Source: VMGX01 sp038065915 (GTDB lineage: Bacteria; Patescibacteriota; Minisyncoccia; Phycocordibacterales; 21-14-all-36-13). From it: DNA of 64,000 nucleotides. The position numbers were made by a program, and so were the translations under genes. The DNA is taken from assembly GCA_038065915.1 (NCBI GenBank), contig JBBTPZ010000003.1, positions 12,608 to 76,607 on the forward strand, given 5' to 3'. Positions 1 through 8,823 of this stretch are shown here, piece after piece (position 1 is the stretch's first letter; the number at the start of each line of letters is the position of its first letter). The notes below the pieces were generated by a model. That model had not been told where the DNA came from. It saw only the letters and a list, made by a program, of their open reading frames with translations, and ran no database searches.

Positions 1-550
1 GATTTTCATTTTCTAAAATTTCCAACATTTCTTTATCAATCGCAGTAATACCAATTCTCGAATCAATAATAAAAACAACATGAGAAGGTTTTACTCCAGA
101 TTCAGAAAAATACCATATTATTCTCTTTCGTAACTTGTCTGCTATTTTGGGAGGCATTTTTACATAACCATATCCGGGCAAGTCAACAAAATAAATCCCA
201 TTAGAACTCACGGGCGTTTTACGCCCTACTTCTAACGGGGCAAGCTCATCACCAAAACCCATAGATATAATATTCTTTTTGTTCTTATTGGAACTAGCAA
301 AATTAATCAAGAAAAAATTAATCTCTCTCGTTTTCCCCGGCAAAGAACTTGATTTTGCAAGATTCTTTTTATTAACAAGAGTATTTATTACACTAGATTT
401 TCCAACGTTTGACCTACCTATAAATGCAATCTGTTTTTTTGTATCAAATAAAATCTTATCTTCGCCTATAAGACCGCGTATAAACGCAGAAGAAATTATT
501 TTTATTACCTGCCCCGAACTTTGTCGAGGGGTTTTGTTTTTGATTTCCAT
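1..550 (-). CDS. engB: Ribosome biogenesis GTPase EngB/YsxC (3' end outside window)
   Basis: TrmE-Era-EngA-EngB family GTPase that assists large-subunit assembly in the cytoplasm. Translating the reverse strand from ATG at 550 gives the P-loop GRSNVGKSS, the switch I PGKTREINFF and the G3 motif DLPGYGY, the EngB signature order. The C-terminus with the NKxD motif lies beyond base 1. Two extra palindromes are in frame: 512-531 encodes TPRQSSGQ near the N-terminus, and 212-226 encodes GRKTPV within an unusual insert between switch I and G3. No SD is visible. Family assignment is secure; whether the inserts are tolerated loops is inference. Confidence 0.9.
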   Translation of the reverse strand, partial: MEIKNKTPRQSSGQVIKIISSAFIRGLIGEDKILFDTKKQIAFIGRSNVGKSSVINTLVNKKNLAKSSSLPGKTREINFFLINFASSNKNKKNIISMGFGDELAPLEVGRKTPVSSNGIYFVDLPGYGYVKMPPKIADKLRKRIIWYFSESGVKPSHVVFIIDSRIGITAIDKEMLEILENEN

Positions 551-600
551 ATATGTTATATTATATTCCAATATTAACAGAAAATGAATAATTATAAAAT

Positions 601-1365
601 ATGGAACAATCAAAAAACGGAACATACCTAATAGCTGGAGCTATTATTTTAGCCGGATTATTAATTGGTTTCGGAGTATATTTTGGAAATAGTGGTAGTA
701 CAAGCACTGATACTGCAACAACTCAAAATGGAACTGCATCTGAAATAAAATTAAACCCAATAACAAAAGATGACCACATTTTAGGAAACCCAAACGCTGA
801 TGTCGTTGTTGTAGAATTTTCAGACACGGAGTGTCCATTTTGTAAGACATTTCATTCTACTATGAATAAAATTGTTACTGACTATGGTAAAAGTGGTCGT
901 ATAGCATGGGTTTATAGACATTTTCCTCTCACAACGTTACATTCAAAAGCTGTAGAAGAAGCAAATGCAACTGAATGCGCTGGTAGTTTAGGAGGAGAAA
1001 CTGCATTTTGGAGTTATATAAATAAAATTTATGAAATAACACCATCTAATAATGGACTGGATTTAGCAAAACTTCCTGAAATCGCAATTGAAATTGGTTT
1101 GGACAAGAAGGCCTTTGAAGAATGTCAGACGAGTCAAAAATTTGTAAATAAAATTAAGTCCAACTTTGACGATGCGATTGCTTCCGGAGGAAATGGAACT
1201 CCTCATAATGTTTTAGTAACAAAAAATGGTGAAATGTTTCAATTAGATGGAGCTTTGCCTTACGAAATGATGAAGTTAGTAATCGATACTGTTCTAAAAG
1301 GAATAGACGAAAAACAAAGTTTTGAGACAACAAGTAATGCTATAAAATTGATTATAGGTAATTAA
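601..1365 (+). CDS. Membrane-anchored DsbA-like thiol oxidoreductase
   Basis: 254 residues. An N-terminal hydrophobic segment (about 8-28) anchors a thioredoxin-fold domain outside the membrane. The active-site CPFC is at 78-81, and the cis-proline (Thr200-Pro201) precedes the last strands, as in DsbA/BDB-type proteins. It probably forms or isomerises disulfides in exported proteins. The gene diverges from engB and has no SD; an A/T-rich TATAAA lies just before the ATG. The stop codon lies inside the outer stem of a nested hairpin element. A DsbC/G-like role cannot be excluded. Confidence 0.85.
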   Translation: MEQSKNGTYLIAGAIILAGLLIGFGVYFGNSGSTSTDTATTQNGTASEIKLNPITKDDHILGNPNADVVVVEFSDTECPFCKTFHSTMNKIVTDYGKSGRIAWVYRHFPLTTLHSKAVEEANATECAGSLGGETAFWSYINKIYEITPSNNGLDLAKLPEIAIEIGLDKKAFEECQTSQKFVNKIKSNFDDAIASGGNGTPHNVLVTKNGEMFQLDGALPYEMMKLVIDTVLKGIDEKQSFETTSNAIKLIIGN

Positions 1366-1445
1366 AAAGCTCTGACTTTAAAAGCTCTTAATGAGCTTTT
1401 AAAGAATCGTGTTAGGATTTAATTCATATTTCTGAGCTTTTTAAT
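1361..1445 (+). repeat. Nested double-hairpin element, copy 1
   Basis: An outer stem (1361-1372 with 1434-1445, arms ATTAAAAAGCTC/GAGCTTTTTAAT) encloses an inner hairpin (1376-1404). The unpaired part reads GAATCGTGTTAG then TTTAATTC. The same architecture and core, with different stems, follow ftsZ (21238-21320); an inner-hairpin-only version follows the MFS gene (55439). It probably also terminates the DsbA-like transcript. Confidence 0.7.
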
Positions 1446-1485
1446 CCATAATGTTTTTAAAAAAATCCCGCAATAATCTCATATA

Positions 1486-1546
1486 ACAAACATGGCTTAA
1501 TTAAGCCGTGTTTGTCCACTTTTACTTGGAAGCTGAGCTTCCAAGT
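1486..1546. repeat. Two palindromes, including the LEAELPSK-type element
   Basis: 1486-1515 is a hairpin with arms ACAAACATGGCTT/AAGCCGTGTTTGT. 1524-1546 is the palindrome with arms ACTTGGAAGC/GCTTCCAAGT. The latter also occurs inside tsaD (23355), inside valS (27973) and at 55548. Confidence 0.75.
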
Positions 1547-1599
1547 AAAAACATTGTGAATTCAAAACCTCTCCCGGAGATAAATAAAAAAAATTGTGA

Positions 1600-1629
1600 A
1601 TGAAAAAGCAATTTTGATTGCTTTTTCAT
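1600..1629 (-). terminator. Hairpin at the rpoD stop codon
   Basis: Arms ATGAAAAAGCAA/TTGCTTTTTCAT directly abut the rpoD stop. This belongs to the stop-abutting hairpin class also seen at murJ, nrdJ and pth. Confidence 0.65.
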
Positions 1630-2897
1630 TAATAGTTTTTCAATCTTTCCGCTTTTTCGTGTTGTCTAATTTTTTCGTGCGCCTTTGCTTCAATTTGTCT
1701 AATTCTTTCGCGAGTAACGCCAAATTCTTTTCCAACTTCCTCAAGTGTGTGATTTATTCCATCTTTAAGCCCACATCTCATTTCAAGAATTTTTTGTTCC
1801 TTTGGTGTTAAATCATTGAGAATTTCTTTTACTTGGTCAGACAAAATTCTTCTTGATGCTTCCTTGTCCGGTGAATCAATTTTATCGTCAGGAATAAAAT
1901 CACCGAGAGTTGACCTGCTGTCATCGTCCCCGGCGGGCGTTTCCAAAGACACTGTGCTCTGATTTATTTTTTCTATATTGTGAATTTTGTCAACATCAAT
2001 ATTCATTTCTATCGCGATTTCCTCCGGCATTGGGTCCCTACCCAAACTTTGGGTCAGCTGTCTCACAAATCTTTTGTATTTAGCTATGGTCTCAACCATG
2101 TGAACAGGAATACGAATTGTTCTCGATTGGTCTGCTATTGCTCTTGTGATTGCCTGTCTTATCCACCAAGTTGCATAAGTAGAAAACTTAAAACCTCTCG
2201 TTCTATCAAATTTATCAACTGCCTTAAACAAACCCAGATTGCCTTCTTGAATTAAATCCAACAAAGAAAGTGTAGAACTTTTAGAAGCATATTTTTTTGC
2301 TATAGAAACAACTAACCTGAGGTTTGCTCTAGCAAGTATATTTTTTGCTTCTTCATCTCCTGCCTCTATTCTTTTTGCGAGTTCTTTTTCTTTTTCTGCA
2401 TTTATTAATTCATATTTACCAATTTCTTTTAAATACATCTGGATTGAGTCGTATGTAGATTCACTGGCATAAATATCTTTTTCTATTGAACCTTCTATAT
2501 CAAGCATTCCACCACCTTCCAAAATATCAACATTGGCATCAGAAAAAACATCATATAATTCTTCTAGCAAAAGAATGTCTCTTTCTATTCTTGGAAATTC
2601 CTTTAGAATTTCTCCATACGTTACAAATCCTCTTTCTTTTCCTGTCTTCACAAGTTTTTCCATTTTCAAAACTTTCTTTCCCTCTTCTTTTTTTAAACTT
2701 CCGCTTAATTTCTTCTCCATTAGAGTCATCTTATTTTTTTTGATTATCTTTAGTGGCGTTTTTTTGATCTCTGGTTTTTTTGTTTTTTTATTTTTTAAAA
2801 CACGACTAAAAGAAGATTGTTTTTTAACAATCTTTTTGATTGTTTTATTTTTCTTCACAACTTTTTTAATTATTTTTTGCGGTTTTTTATTTTTCAT
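1629..2897 (-). CDS. rpoD: Primary sigma factor RpoD/SigA
   Basis: Housekeeping sigma-70. From ATG 2897 it has 422 residues: a Lys-rich N-terminal extension, region 1.2 (YLKEIGKYELINAEKE), region 2 with the -10-binding segment (GFKFSTYATWWIRQAITRAI), region 3, and region 4 ending in the helix-turn-helix TLEEVGKEFGVTRERIRQIE. An upstream in-frame ATG at 2978 would add 27 residues made entirely of repeat sequence, so 2897 is preferred; this ATG is the end of K element 2895-3073. It lies downstream of rpoC and dnaG on the same strand. The presence of regions 1.2-4 together argues against an alternative sigma. Confidence 0.95.
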   Translation of the reverse strand: MKNKKPQKIIKKVVKKNKTIKKIVKKQSSFSRVLKNKKTKKPEIKKTPLKIIKKNKMTLMEKKLSGSLKKEEGKKVLKMEKLVKTGKERGFVTYGEILKEFPRIERDILLLEELYDVFSDANVDILEGGGMLDIEGSIEKDIYASESTYDSIQMYLKEIGKYELINAEKEKELAKRIEAGDEEAKNILARANLRLVVSIAKKYASKSSTLSLLDLIQEGNLGLFKAVDKFDRTRGFKFSTYATWWIRQAITRAIADQSRTIRIPVHMVETIAKYKRFVRQLTQSLGRDPMPEEIAIEMNIDVDKIHNIEKINQSTVSLETPAGDDDSRSTLGDFIPDDKIDSPDKEASRRILSDQVKEILNDLTPKEQKILEMRCGLKDGINHTLEEVGKEFGVTRERIRQIEAKAHEKIRQHEKAERLKNY

Positions 2898-3073
2898 CCT
2901 GTAGTGAAATTTCAAATTGTTTTCTTGCTCCGTAGCGAGCTTCGCTCTGCTACTGGGGTTATTAATTTTTAAAAACAATTCAAAACTCTGTCGTTAAATT
3001 AACTATATATTATTCTAGAACCTAATCCCGAGAAAAACAAATTAATGATTTGAAATTCTACTACGGGATTCAT
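2895..3073 (-). repeat. K-type leader element (second subtype) ending at the rpoD start codon
   Basis: Read toward rpoD, it starts ATGAATCCCGTAGTAGAA then TTTCAAATCATTAATTTG and ends CAATTTGAAA then TTTCACTACAGGATG. The ends form a long imperfect stem, and its terminal ATG is the rpoD start. A B-type palindrome (2928-2958) is inserted inside. A close homologue without that insertion is 34061-34206. Confidence 0.8.
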
Positions 3074-3083
3074 TTTTTACTTG

Positions 3084-3114
3084 TCCCGTAGTGAGCTTTG
3101 CTCTACTACTGGGA
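3084..3114. repeat. B-type palindrome
   Basis: 31 bp, arms CCCGTAGTGAGC and GCTCTACTACTGGG around three bases. Near-identical copies: 2928, 3587 (inside dnaG), 21324, 34222, 57968, 59164, 61065, 61782, and a variant at 60970. Confidence 0.85.
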
Positions 3115-3139
3115 TTTTTTATTGAAATACGATCTATTA

Positions 3140-4924
3140 TTAATTTGAATGGTAAACCTTTTTTAACTTTAATAACTCTTCTTTTTTGTCCTGAATCTCT
3201 TTTGACAAAACATTGCAAGTATTCAAAAGTTTTTCCATTTTTTCTTCGTCATTTTCTTTTTCTGCTTTTTTTATTTCATTTATGATTATTTTTAGTTTTT
3301 CTTTTAAAAATTCTTCTGTGAGATTTAATAACAATTCTTCTATTTCGTAGGATGCGTCTTCTATTTCCAAATAATTCATCTCTGTATCAAACATCAAATC
3401 AAAATCATTCTTTTCTTCTTTTAAAAAATCTTCTCCAACAATTTCTTCAAATTTTTTAATAACTTCTTCCAAATTAACACTTGGCTCATTTAATGATTTC
3501 TGCCACAAAATTAAACCTTTTATTTTTCTTTTTATAATATCAATTCTGGATAATTTTTCTGTCTCTCTTTCTGTTTTTTTTACCTGTCCCGTAGTGAGCT
3601 TTGCTCTACTACTGGGATTTAAAATTTTTTCATTATTTTGAACAAATTTTTCTGAACTATTTCGTACATTATTTTTAATTTTTACCAATTCTTCTCTTAA
3701 TGAATCTTCCGGTATTCCTGTTTTTGAAGAAATTGAATAAATAAAATGTGCTTGGTCTATTTTGTTATCAATTTTTGCTACCATCGGAAGAATTTTTTCT
3801 CTAATTTCTTTCCAAAATTTTCTTTCTGGAAAATTCTTTTTTTCAATAAAATTAATAAAAAAATCTATGGCGTGTTGTGATTTTTTTATTATTTTGTGCC
3901 AATCATCTTTATTTTTAAGTATTATTTCTGCTGGGTCTTTGGATGATTCCAATTCTGCAATTTTTACATCCATATCAGCAATTATTGCAAGTTCTGAACC
4001 CTTTTTTGCCGAAACAAGTCCTGCGTTATCTGAATCCAGTGCTATAATTAAATTGCTCGTAAGTTTTTTTATCAAATTTAAATGATATCTGGTGAGAGCT
4101 GTTCCTGATAAAGCAACTGTATTTGAAAATCCCGATTGATGGCTTAAAATAAGGTCTATCTGTCCTTCTACCAAAATACAGAAATTATTTTTTCTCATAC
4201 TGTGTTTTGCTTTGTTATATCCGTAGAGTATCTGCGATTTGTTATACAATTCTGTTTCCGGAGAATTAATATATTTTGGAGTTTTTTCATTTTCTCCACT
4301 TAATATTCTTCCTGAAAAAGCAACAACCCTATCTGCGGAATCAAAAATAGGAAACATTATTCTATTTCTAAAATAATCATAAAATCCTTTTTCTGTTTTT
4401 CTAACAAGACCAACATCAAACATCATCTTTTCATTAAAACCTTCTTTTTTTAGGTGTTCATATAATTTTTCCCAACCACCCAAAGCAAACCCTATTCTAA
4501 AATTTTTAATTGTATTTTCAGATACACCTCTTCCTTTTAAATAATTTAATGACTCTTGATTTATATTGTTTTCAAAAAACCGTGTAGCTTCTTCAAGAAC
4601 TGTAAACATCTGAGTTGCCTCATCTCTGTTTTCTTTACTCTGTTGTTTCAAAACAACACCGGCTCTGGTAGCTAATAATTTTAAAGCACCGGGAAAATCC
4701 AAACCCTCAAATTCTTGTACAAATGTAAATATATCTCCTTTAACACCGCATCCAAAACAATGATACATATTTCTTCCCGGTGATACAAAAAAAGAAGGTG
4801 TTTTTTCGTTGTGAAATGGACAATTTGCTTTTAGATTAATGCCTGCTTTTTGGAGTTTCACATATGAACTTACAACATCAACGATATTAAGACGCTCTTT
4901 TATTTTTTCTATATCAGAAGACAT
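3140..4924 (-). CDS. dnaG: DNA primase DnaG
   Basis: 594 residues. An N-terminal CHC2 zinc ribbon (Cys35, His38, Cys56, Cys59) is followed by the catalytic core and a TOPRIM domain (LVEGQIDLI near 250, then ALDSDNAG near 293). It synthesises RNA primers at the replication fork. The C-terminal helicase-binding region is divergent and charged. At about residues 436-446 the B palindrome 3587-3617 is in frame and encodes NPSSRAKLTTGQ, in the linker after TOPRIM where an insertion should be tolerated. It lies between rpoC and rpoD, a macromolecular-synthesis style grouping. No SD. Confidence 0.95.
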   Translation of the reverse strand: MSSDIEKIKERLNIVDVVSSYVKLQKAGINLKANCPFHNEKTPSFFVSPGRNMYHCFGCGVKGDIFTFVQEFEGLDFPGALKLLATRAGVVLKQQSKENRDEATQMFTVLEEATRFFENNINQESLNYLKGRGVSENTIKNFRIGFALGGWEKLYEHLKKEGFNEKMMFDVGLVRKTEKGFYDYFRNRIMFPIFDSADRVVAFSGRILSGENEKTPKYINSPETELYNKSQILYGYNKAKHSMRKNNFCILVEGQIDLILSHQSGFSNTVALSGTALTRYHLNLIKKLTSNLIIALDSDNAGLVSAKKGSELAIIADMDVKIAELESSKDPAEIILKNKDDWHKIIKKSQHAIDFFINFIEKKNFPERKFWKEIREKILPMVAKIDNKIDQAHFIYSISSKTGIPEDSLREELVKIKNNVRNSSEKFVQNNEKILNPSSRAKLTTGQVKKTERETEKLSRIDIIKRKIKGLILWQKSLNEPSVNLEEVIKKFEEIVGEDFLKEEKNDFDLMFDTEMNYLEIEDASYEIEELLLNLTEEFLKEKLKIIINEIKKAEKENDEEKMEKLLNTCNVLSKEIQDKKEELLKLKKVYHSN

Positions 4925-5008
4925 AAATAAATCATAAAAACACTAAAACATAAAAACATAAAAACATTCAGAAAAAATTGATTTGGTGATTTTATGATTT
5001 TATGTGCA

Positions 5009-8000
5009 CTATTCTTCCTCTTCGTTTCTAAATTCGGAAATGTATTTTTGCATAGCGTCTGATTTAGGACTACCTTTAAATCCTGTACCAGCTGGTATTA
5101 ATCTACCAATTATCACATTTTCTTTAAGACCGAGTAATTTATCTTCGGTTCCACGCACAGCCGAGTTAATAAGAATTCTTGTTGTATGCTGGAATGATGC
5201 TGCGGACAAAAATCCTCCACGACTTAAGGCAACTTCTGTTATTCCCATAATTAATGGAACTGCTTTTGCTTCTATTAGTCCATTTTCTCTTGCAATATTA
5301 TTTTTTTCATTTAACTCTGCAACACTAACAATATCACTATTTGAGAAATCAGTATCACCATTTGTTTTTACTTTTACTCTAGAAAACATTTGTCTTATTA
5401 TTACCTCAATATGTTTTCTAGATATGGATGCGCCTTGTAATTCGTATATTTTCCCAATCTCGTGAATTATATAATCCTGTGTTAATTCTTTTCCACCATA
5501 TTTAAACATTTCTTTCAAATCGGCAGAGCCGTCAGTGAGCGGTTGGCCTTTTATTATAACATCACTTTTTTTAACCAATGGTGTTCTCATAAAGTTAACG
5601 ACATATTCAATAACATCTTTTGTCCCTTTTTTGTCCTCAATATCTGGAAGAACTTTTATTATTTTTCCTTTATCTGTATCAACAACTTCCATAACTTCCC
5701 CACCTGTTTTACTTACAACGGCAGGATTTTTGGGTATTCTGCGTTCAAAAACTTCTTCAACCCTTGGAAGACCTGCCGTAATATCTCCACCCACAGAAGC
5801 GGTTCCTCCCGTGTGGAATGTTCTCATTGTGAGCTGTGTTCCCGGTTCTCCAATAGCCTGTGCAGCAATTGTTCCTACTGTCTCTCCAAGGTCAATAAGT
5901 TTATTAGTACCTAAATCAATCCCATAACATTTTCTACAAATACCTCTTAGTGTTTTACAGCCAAGTGGAGACCTTACATAAACCTCTTTTACTCCATTAT
6001 TTTCTACAACAACCGCATCTTCTATCAAAAGCAAATGGCCAGTTTTAAATAATACATTTCCTTTTTCATTTGTTATATCTTTTGAAACATATCTTCCCGC
6101 TATATTTTTTGATATGTGAACTTTAATTCCAGATAAACTTTCACCTCCTTTTATCAATATTGATTCTTTTGTCCCGCAATCTTCTTCAGTAATAACAACA
6201 TCTTGAGAAACATCAAATAATTTTCTAGTTAGATATCCTGCTTTTGCTGTGTTTAAAGCCGTGTCTGTTAGACCCTTTCTTGAACCGTGTGTAGTAATAA
6301 AATATTCAATCGGTGTATGCCCTTCCTTACTTGATGTTGTTATTGGAAAATCTATTGTTTCTCCCTTACTGTTATAAATAAGACCCTTCATTCCAGCCAT
6401 GGCGGTAATTTGACTCAACGAACCTCTTGCCCCAGATTTCCACATGTCGTACACAGGACCTGTTTTATCCAAACTTTGTGAAATTAATTTTTCAACATCA
6501 TTTTTTGCTTCATGCCATATTTCAATATTTTTTCTATATCTTTCGTCGTCTGATAAAAGCCCGTCATTAAAGTTTGATAGAACAACATCTGCTTTATTTT
6601 TAGCTTCATCAATGATTGCTTTTTTTTCTTCTGGAACTTTTATATCATCAATACCCCATGTAATGCCTGCCTGTGTGGCATATTTAAATCCAAGAGTTTT
6701 AATTCTATCAAGAATTGAAGGTATACTATCCATTTCATATCTATCCATCAAATCGTCTATCAGTTTATGCATTAACCCTATGTTTACTTCTTCATTAACA
6801 AATGGATAGTCGCTTGGTAATACACTGTTAAAAATTAATCTACCAACAGAAGTTTCAAAAATTTTTCCATCAAATTTTTCATATTTTTTATTTATTGTAG
6901 GTAATATTTTTATTTTTGCTCTAAAATCAACTATCTCATAGTCATATCCAGAAATAGCTTCGTTTGGACTAGAGAAAATTTTTCCTTCTCCTTTTTTATC
7001 ATTAACAAGTTTTGTCATCCAAAAACATCCCAAAATAATATCCAACATTTTAGCGCTAACAACAGGTCTTCCGTTTCCGGGTTTTAATAGATTTTTATTT
7101 GAAGCCATAAAAGTTTTTGCTTCAAACTGTGCCTCTTTTGATAACGGAATATGAACGGCCATTTGGTCGCCGTCAAAATCCGCGTTGAATGCTGTACAAA
7201 CTAATGGGTGAACTTGGATTGCATTTCCTTCTATAAGTATCGGTCTAAACGCTTGTATGCCCAATCTGTGTAATGTCGGCGCTCTGTTTAGAAGAACATA
7301 TTTGTTTGCAATTATTTCTTCCAAAATCGCCCAAACTTCAGGAATACCGTCATCTATTAATTTGTTTGCGCCTCTTATGTTATATGATAATTCGTTTTCA
7401 AGTAATTTTGATATGACAAATGGTCTAAAAAGTTCTAATGCCATGTGTTTAGGAATACCACATTGGTCTAAATTTAATTTGGGTCCAACAACAATAACGC
7501 TTCTTCCCGAATAATCAACTCTTTTACCCAAAAGGTTTTGTCTAAACAAGCCTTGTTTACTTTTTAGATTATCTGAAAGTGATTTTAGCGGTCTTCTCTG
7601 CGACTGACTTGTAGCCATGTAAGAATTTTCTCTTTTTCTAATAGAGTTATCCAACAAAGCATCTACGGCTTCTTGTAGAATTCTTTTTTCGTTTCTCAAA
7701 ATTACAGCCGGCGCACTTATTTCTTGTAATTTTTTTAATCTATTATTTCTATTTATAACTCTACGATACAAATCGTTAACATCAGATGTGGCGTGTCTGC
7801 CACCGTCTAGGGCAACCATCGGTCTAAGTGCTGGCGGAAGAATGGGAATTCTTTTTAAGAACATCCACTCCGGTCTTGTTCTTGATTTTATTAACGACTT
7901 AATTAAACTCAATCTTTTTATTATTTTTTCTCTTTCTAACGCACCAACTTTTTCAACTTGTTCTTCAAGTTTCTTTTGTAAATCATTTAAATTTAATTCT

Positions 8001-8683
8001 TTAAACACATCGTATATGACTTCCGCACCCGTGCCAGCTTCAAAAAGTGCACCGTATTTCAATGAGAATTTATTATATTCCGTATCATCAAGTATTTTCC
8101 CTTTTTGTATATTTTCAATCTCTCTCTTAGTACTAATGTATATATCTTTTAAACTGTCTTTTGATTTTTGGTCTTTGAGAGTTTTCGTCTTTGATTTATA
8201 TTCTGAATCCAAATCTCTCAAAATTTGTATTCTTTCTTCATTATTTGCAGAAGTAATCATATAACCAGCAAAATAAATTACTTTTTCAAGGTCAAACGCG
8301 CTCACATCAAGAATGGTAGCCATTCGTGACGGAACGCCCTTCAAAAACCAAATATGAGAAACTGGTGTGGCAAGTTCTATATGTCCCATTCTTTCTCTTC
8401 TTACAACAGACCTTGTTATTTCAACTCCACATTTTTCACAAACAATACCTTTATATCTTATGCCTCTGTATTTCCCACAGTAACATTCGTAGTCCTTTTC
8501 TGGACCAAATATTTTTTCATCAAACAAACCATTTTTTTCACTTCTCTGTGTTCTGTAGTTTATTGTTTCTGGTTTTGTGACTTCTCCAAATGACCAATCC
8601 AACATTCTTTCGGGAGATGCAAGTTTTATTCCAACAGTATCAAAATCTGATACATTTATTGTTTTTTTATTATTGTTTATCAT
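5009..8683 (-). CDS. rpoC: RNA polymerase beta' subunit
   Basis: 1224 residues, shorter than proteobacterial RpoC. The zinc ribbon cysteines are at 67, 69, 82 and 85. The catalytic NADFDGDQMAVH lies near residue 497 and binds the active-site Mg2+. The second zinc site is CGTKES with CRKCYG, followed by the GEPGTQLTMRTFHTGG trigger-loop region. It is transcribed after rpoB, with a hairpin-filled 125-bp gap between them. The 84 bp to dnaG is A/T-rich and contains short repeats. Confidence 0.97.
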   Translation of the reverse strand: MINNNKKTINVSDFDTVGIKLASPERMLDWSFGEVTKPETINYRTQRSEKNGLFDEKIFGPEKDYECYCGKYRGIRYKGIVCEKCGVEITRSVVRRERMGHIELATPVSHIWFLKGVPSRMATILDVSAFDLEKVIYFAGYMITSANNEERIQILRDLDSEYKSKTKTLKDQKSKDSLKDIYISTKREIENIQKGKILDDTEYNKFSLKYGALFEAGTGAEVIYDVFKELNLNDLQKKLEEQVEKVGALEREKIIKRLSLIKSLIKSRTRPEWMFLKRIPILPPALRPMVALDGGRHATSDVNDLYRRVINRNNRLKKLQEISAPAVILRNEKRILQEAVDALLDNSIRKRENSYMATSQSQRRPLKSLSDNLKSKQGLFRQNLLGKRVDYSGRSVIVVGPKLNLDQCGIPKHMALELFRPFVISKLLENELSYNIRGANKLIDDGIPEVWAILEEIIANKYVLLNRAPTLHRLGIQAFRPILIEGNAIQVHPLVCTAFNADFDGDQMAVHIPLSKEAQFEAKTFMASNKNLLKPGNGRPVVSAKMLDIILGCFWMTKLVNDKKGEGKIFSSPNEAISGYDYEIVDFRAKIKILPTINKKYEKFDGKIFETSVGRLIFNSVLPSDYPFVNEEVNIGLMHKLIDDLMDRYEMDSIPSILDRIKTLGFKYATQAGITWGIDDIKVPEEKKAIIDEAKNKADVVLSNFNDGLLSDDERYRKNIEIWHEAKNDVEKLISQSLDKTGPVYDMWKSGARGSLSQITAMAGMKGLIYNSKGETIDFPITTSSKEGHTPIEYFITTHGSRKGLTDTALNTAKAGYLTRKLFDVSQDVVITEEDCGTKESILIKGGESLSGIKVHISKNIAGRYVSKDITNEKGNVLFKTGHLLLIEDAVVVENNGVKEVYVRSPLGCKTLRGICRKCYGIDLGTNKLIDLGETVGTIAAQAIGEPGTQLTMRTFHTGGTASVGGDITAGLPRVEEVFERRIPKNPAVVSKTGGEVMEVVDTDKGKIIKVLPDIEDKKGTKDVIEYVVNFMRTPLVKKSDVIIKGQPLTDGSADLKEMFKYGGKELTQDYIIHEIGKIYELQGASISRKHIEVIIRQMFSRVKVKTNGDTDFSNSDIVSVAELNEKNNIARENGLIEAKAVPLIMGITEVALSRGGFLSAASFQHTTRILINSAVRGTEDKLLGLKENVIIGRLIPAGTGFKGSPKSDAMQKYISEFRNEEEE

Positions 8684-8705
8684 ATTTTTTTAAAAAATTT
8701 ACTGG

Positions 8706-8823
8706 TTCAAATGCTGAAAAAATAGGGATTGAAATTCTCGTTTAGAGAATTTCAATTACGGATTAAAATAATCTCCCAGAGCATTTGAATTATGGATCAA
8801 AAAGCTCATTAAGAGCTTTTTGA
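8706..8823 (-). terminator. Hairpins between rpoB and rpoC
   Basis: 8796-8823 (arms ATCAAAAAGCTC/GAGCTTTTTGAT) contains the last rpoB codons, and the rpoB stop is in its loop. 8706-8787 is a nested structure: outer arms TTCAAATGCT/AGCATTTGAA enclose an inner palindrome with arms TTGAAATTCTC/GAGAATTTCAA. They may attenuate rather than fully separate rpoB from rpoC, because no rpoC promoter is obvious. Confidence 0.55.

Noticed and set aside
2898..2978. 27-residue N-terminal extension of RpoD
   Set aside because: Encoded wholly by a K element and B palindrome; the K element's ATG gives the conserved start.
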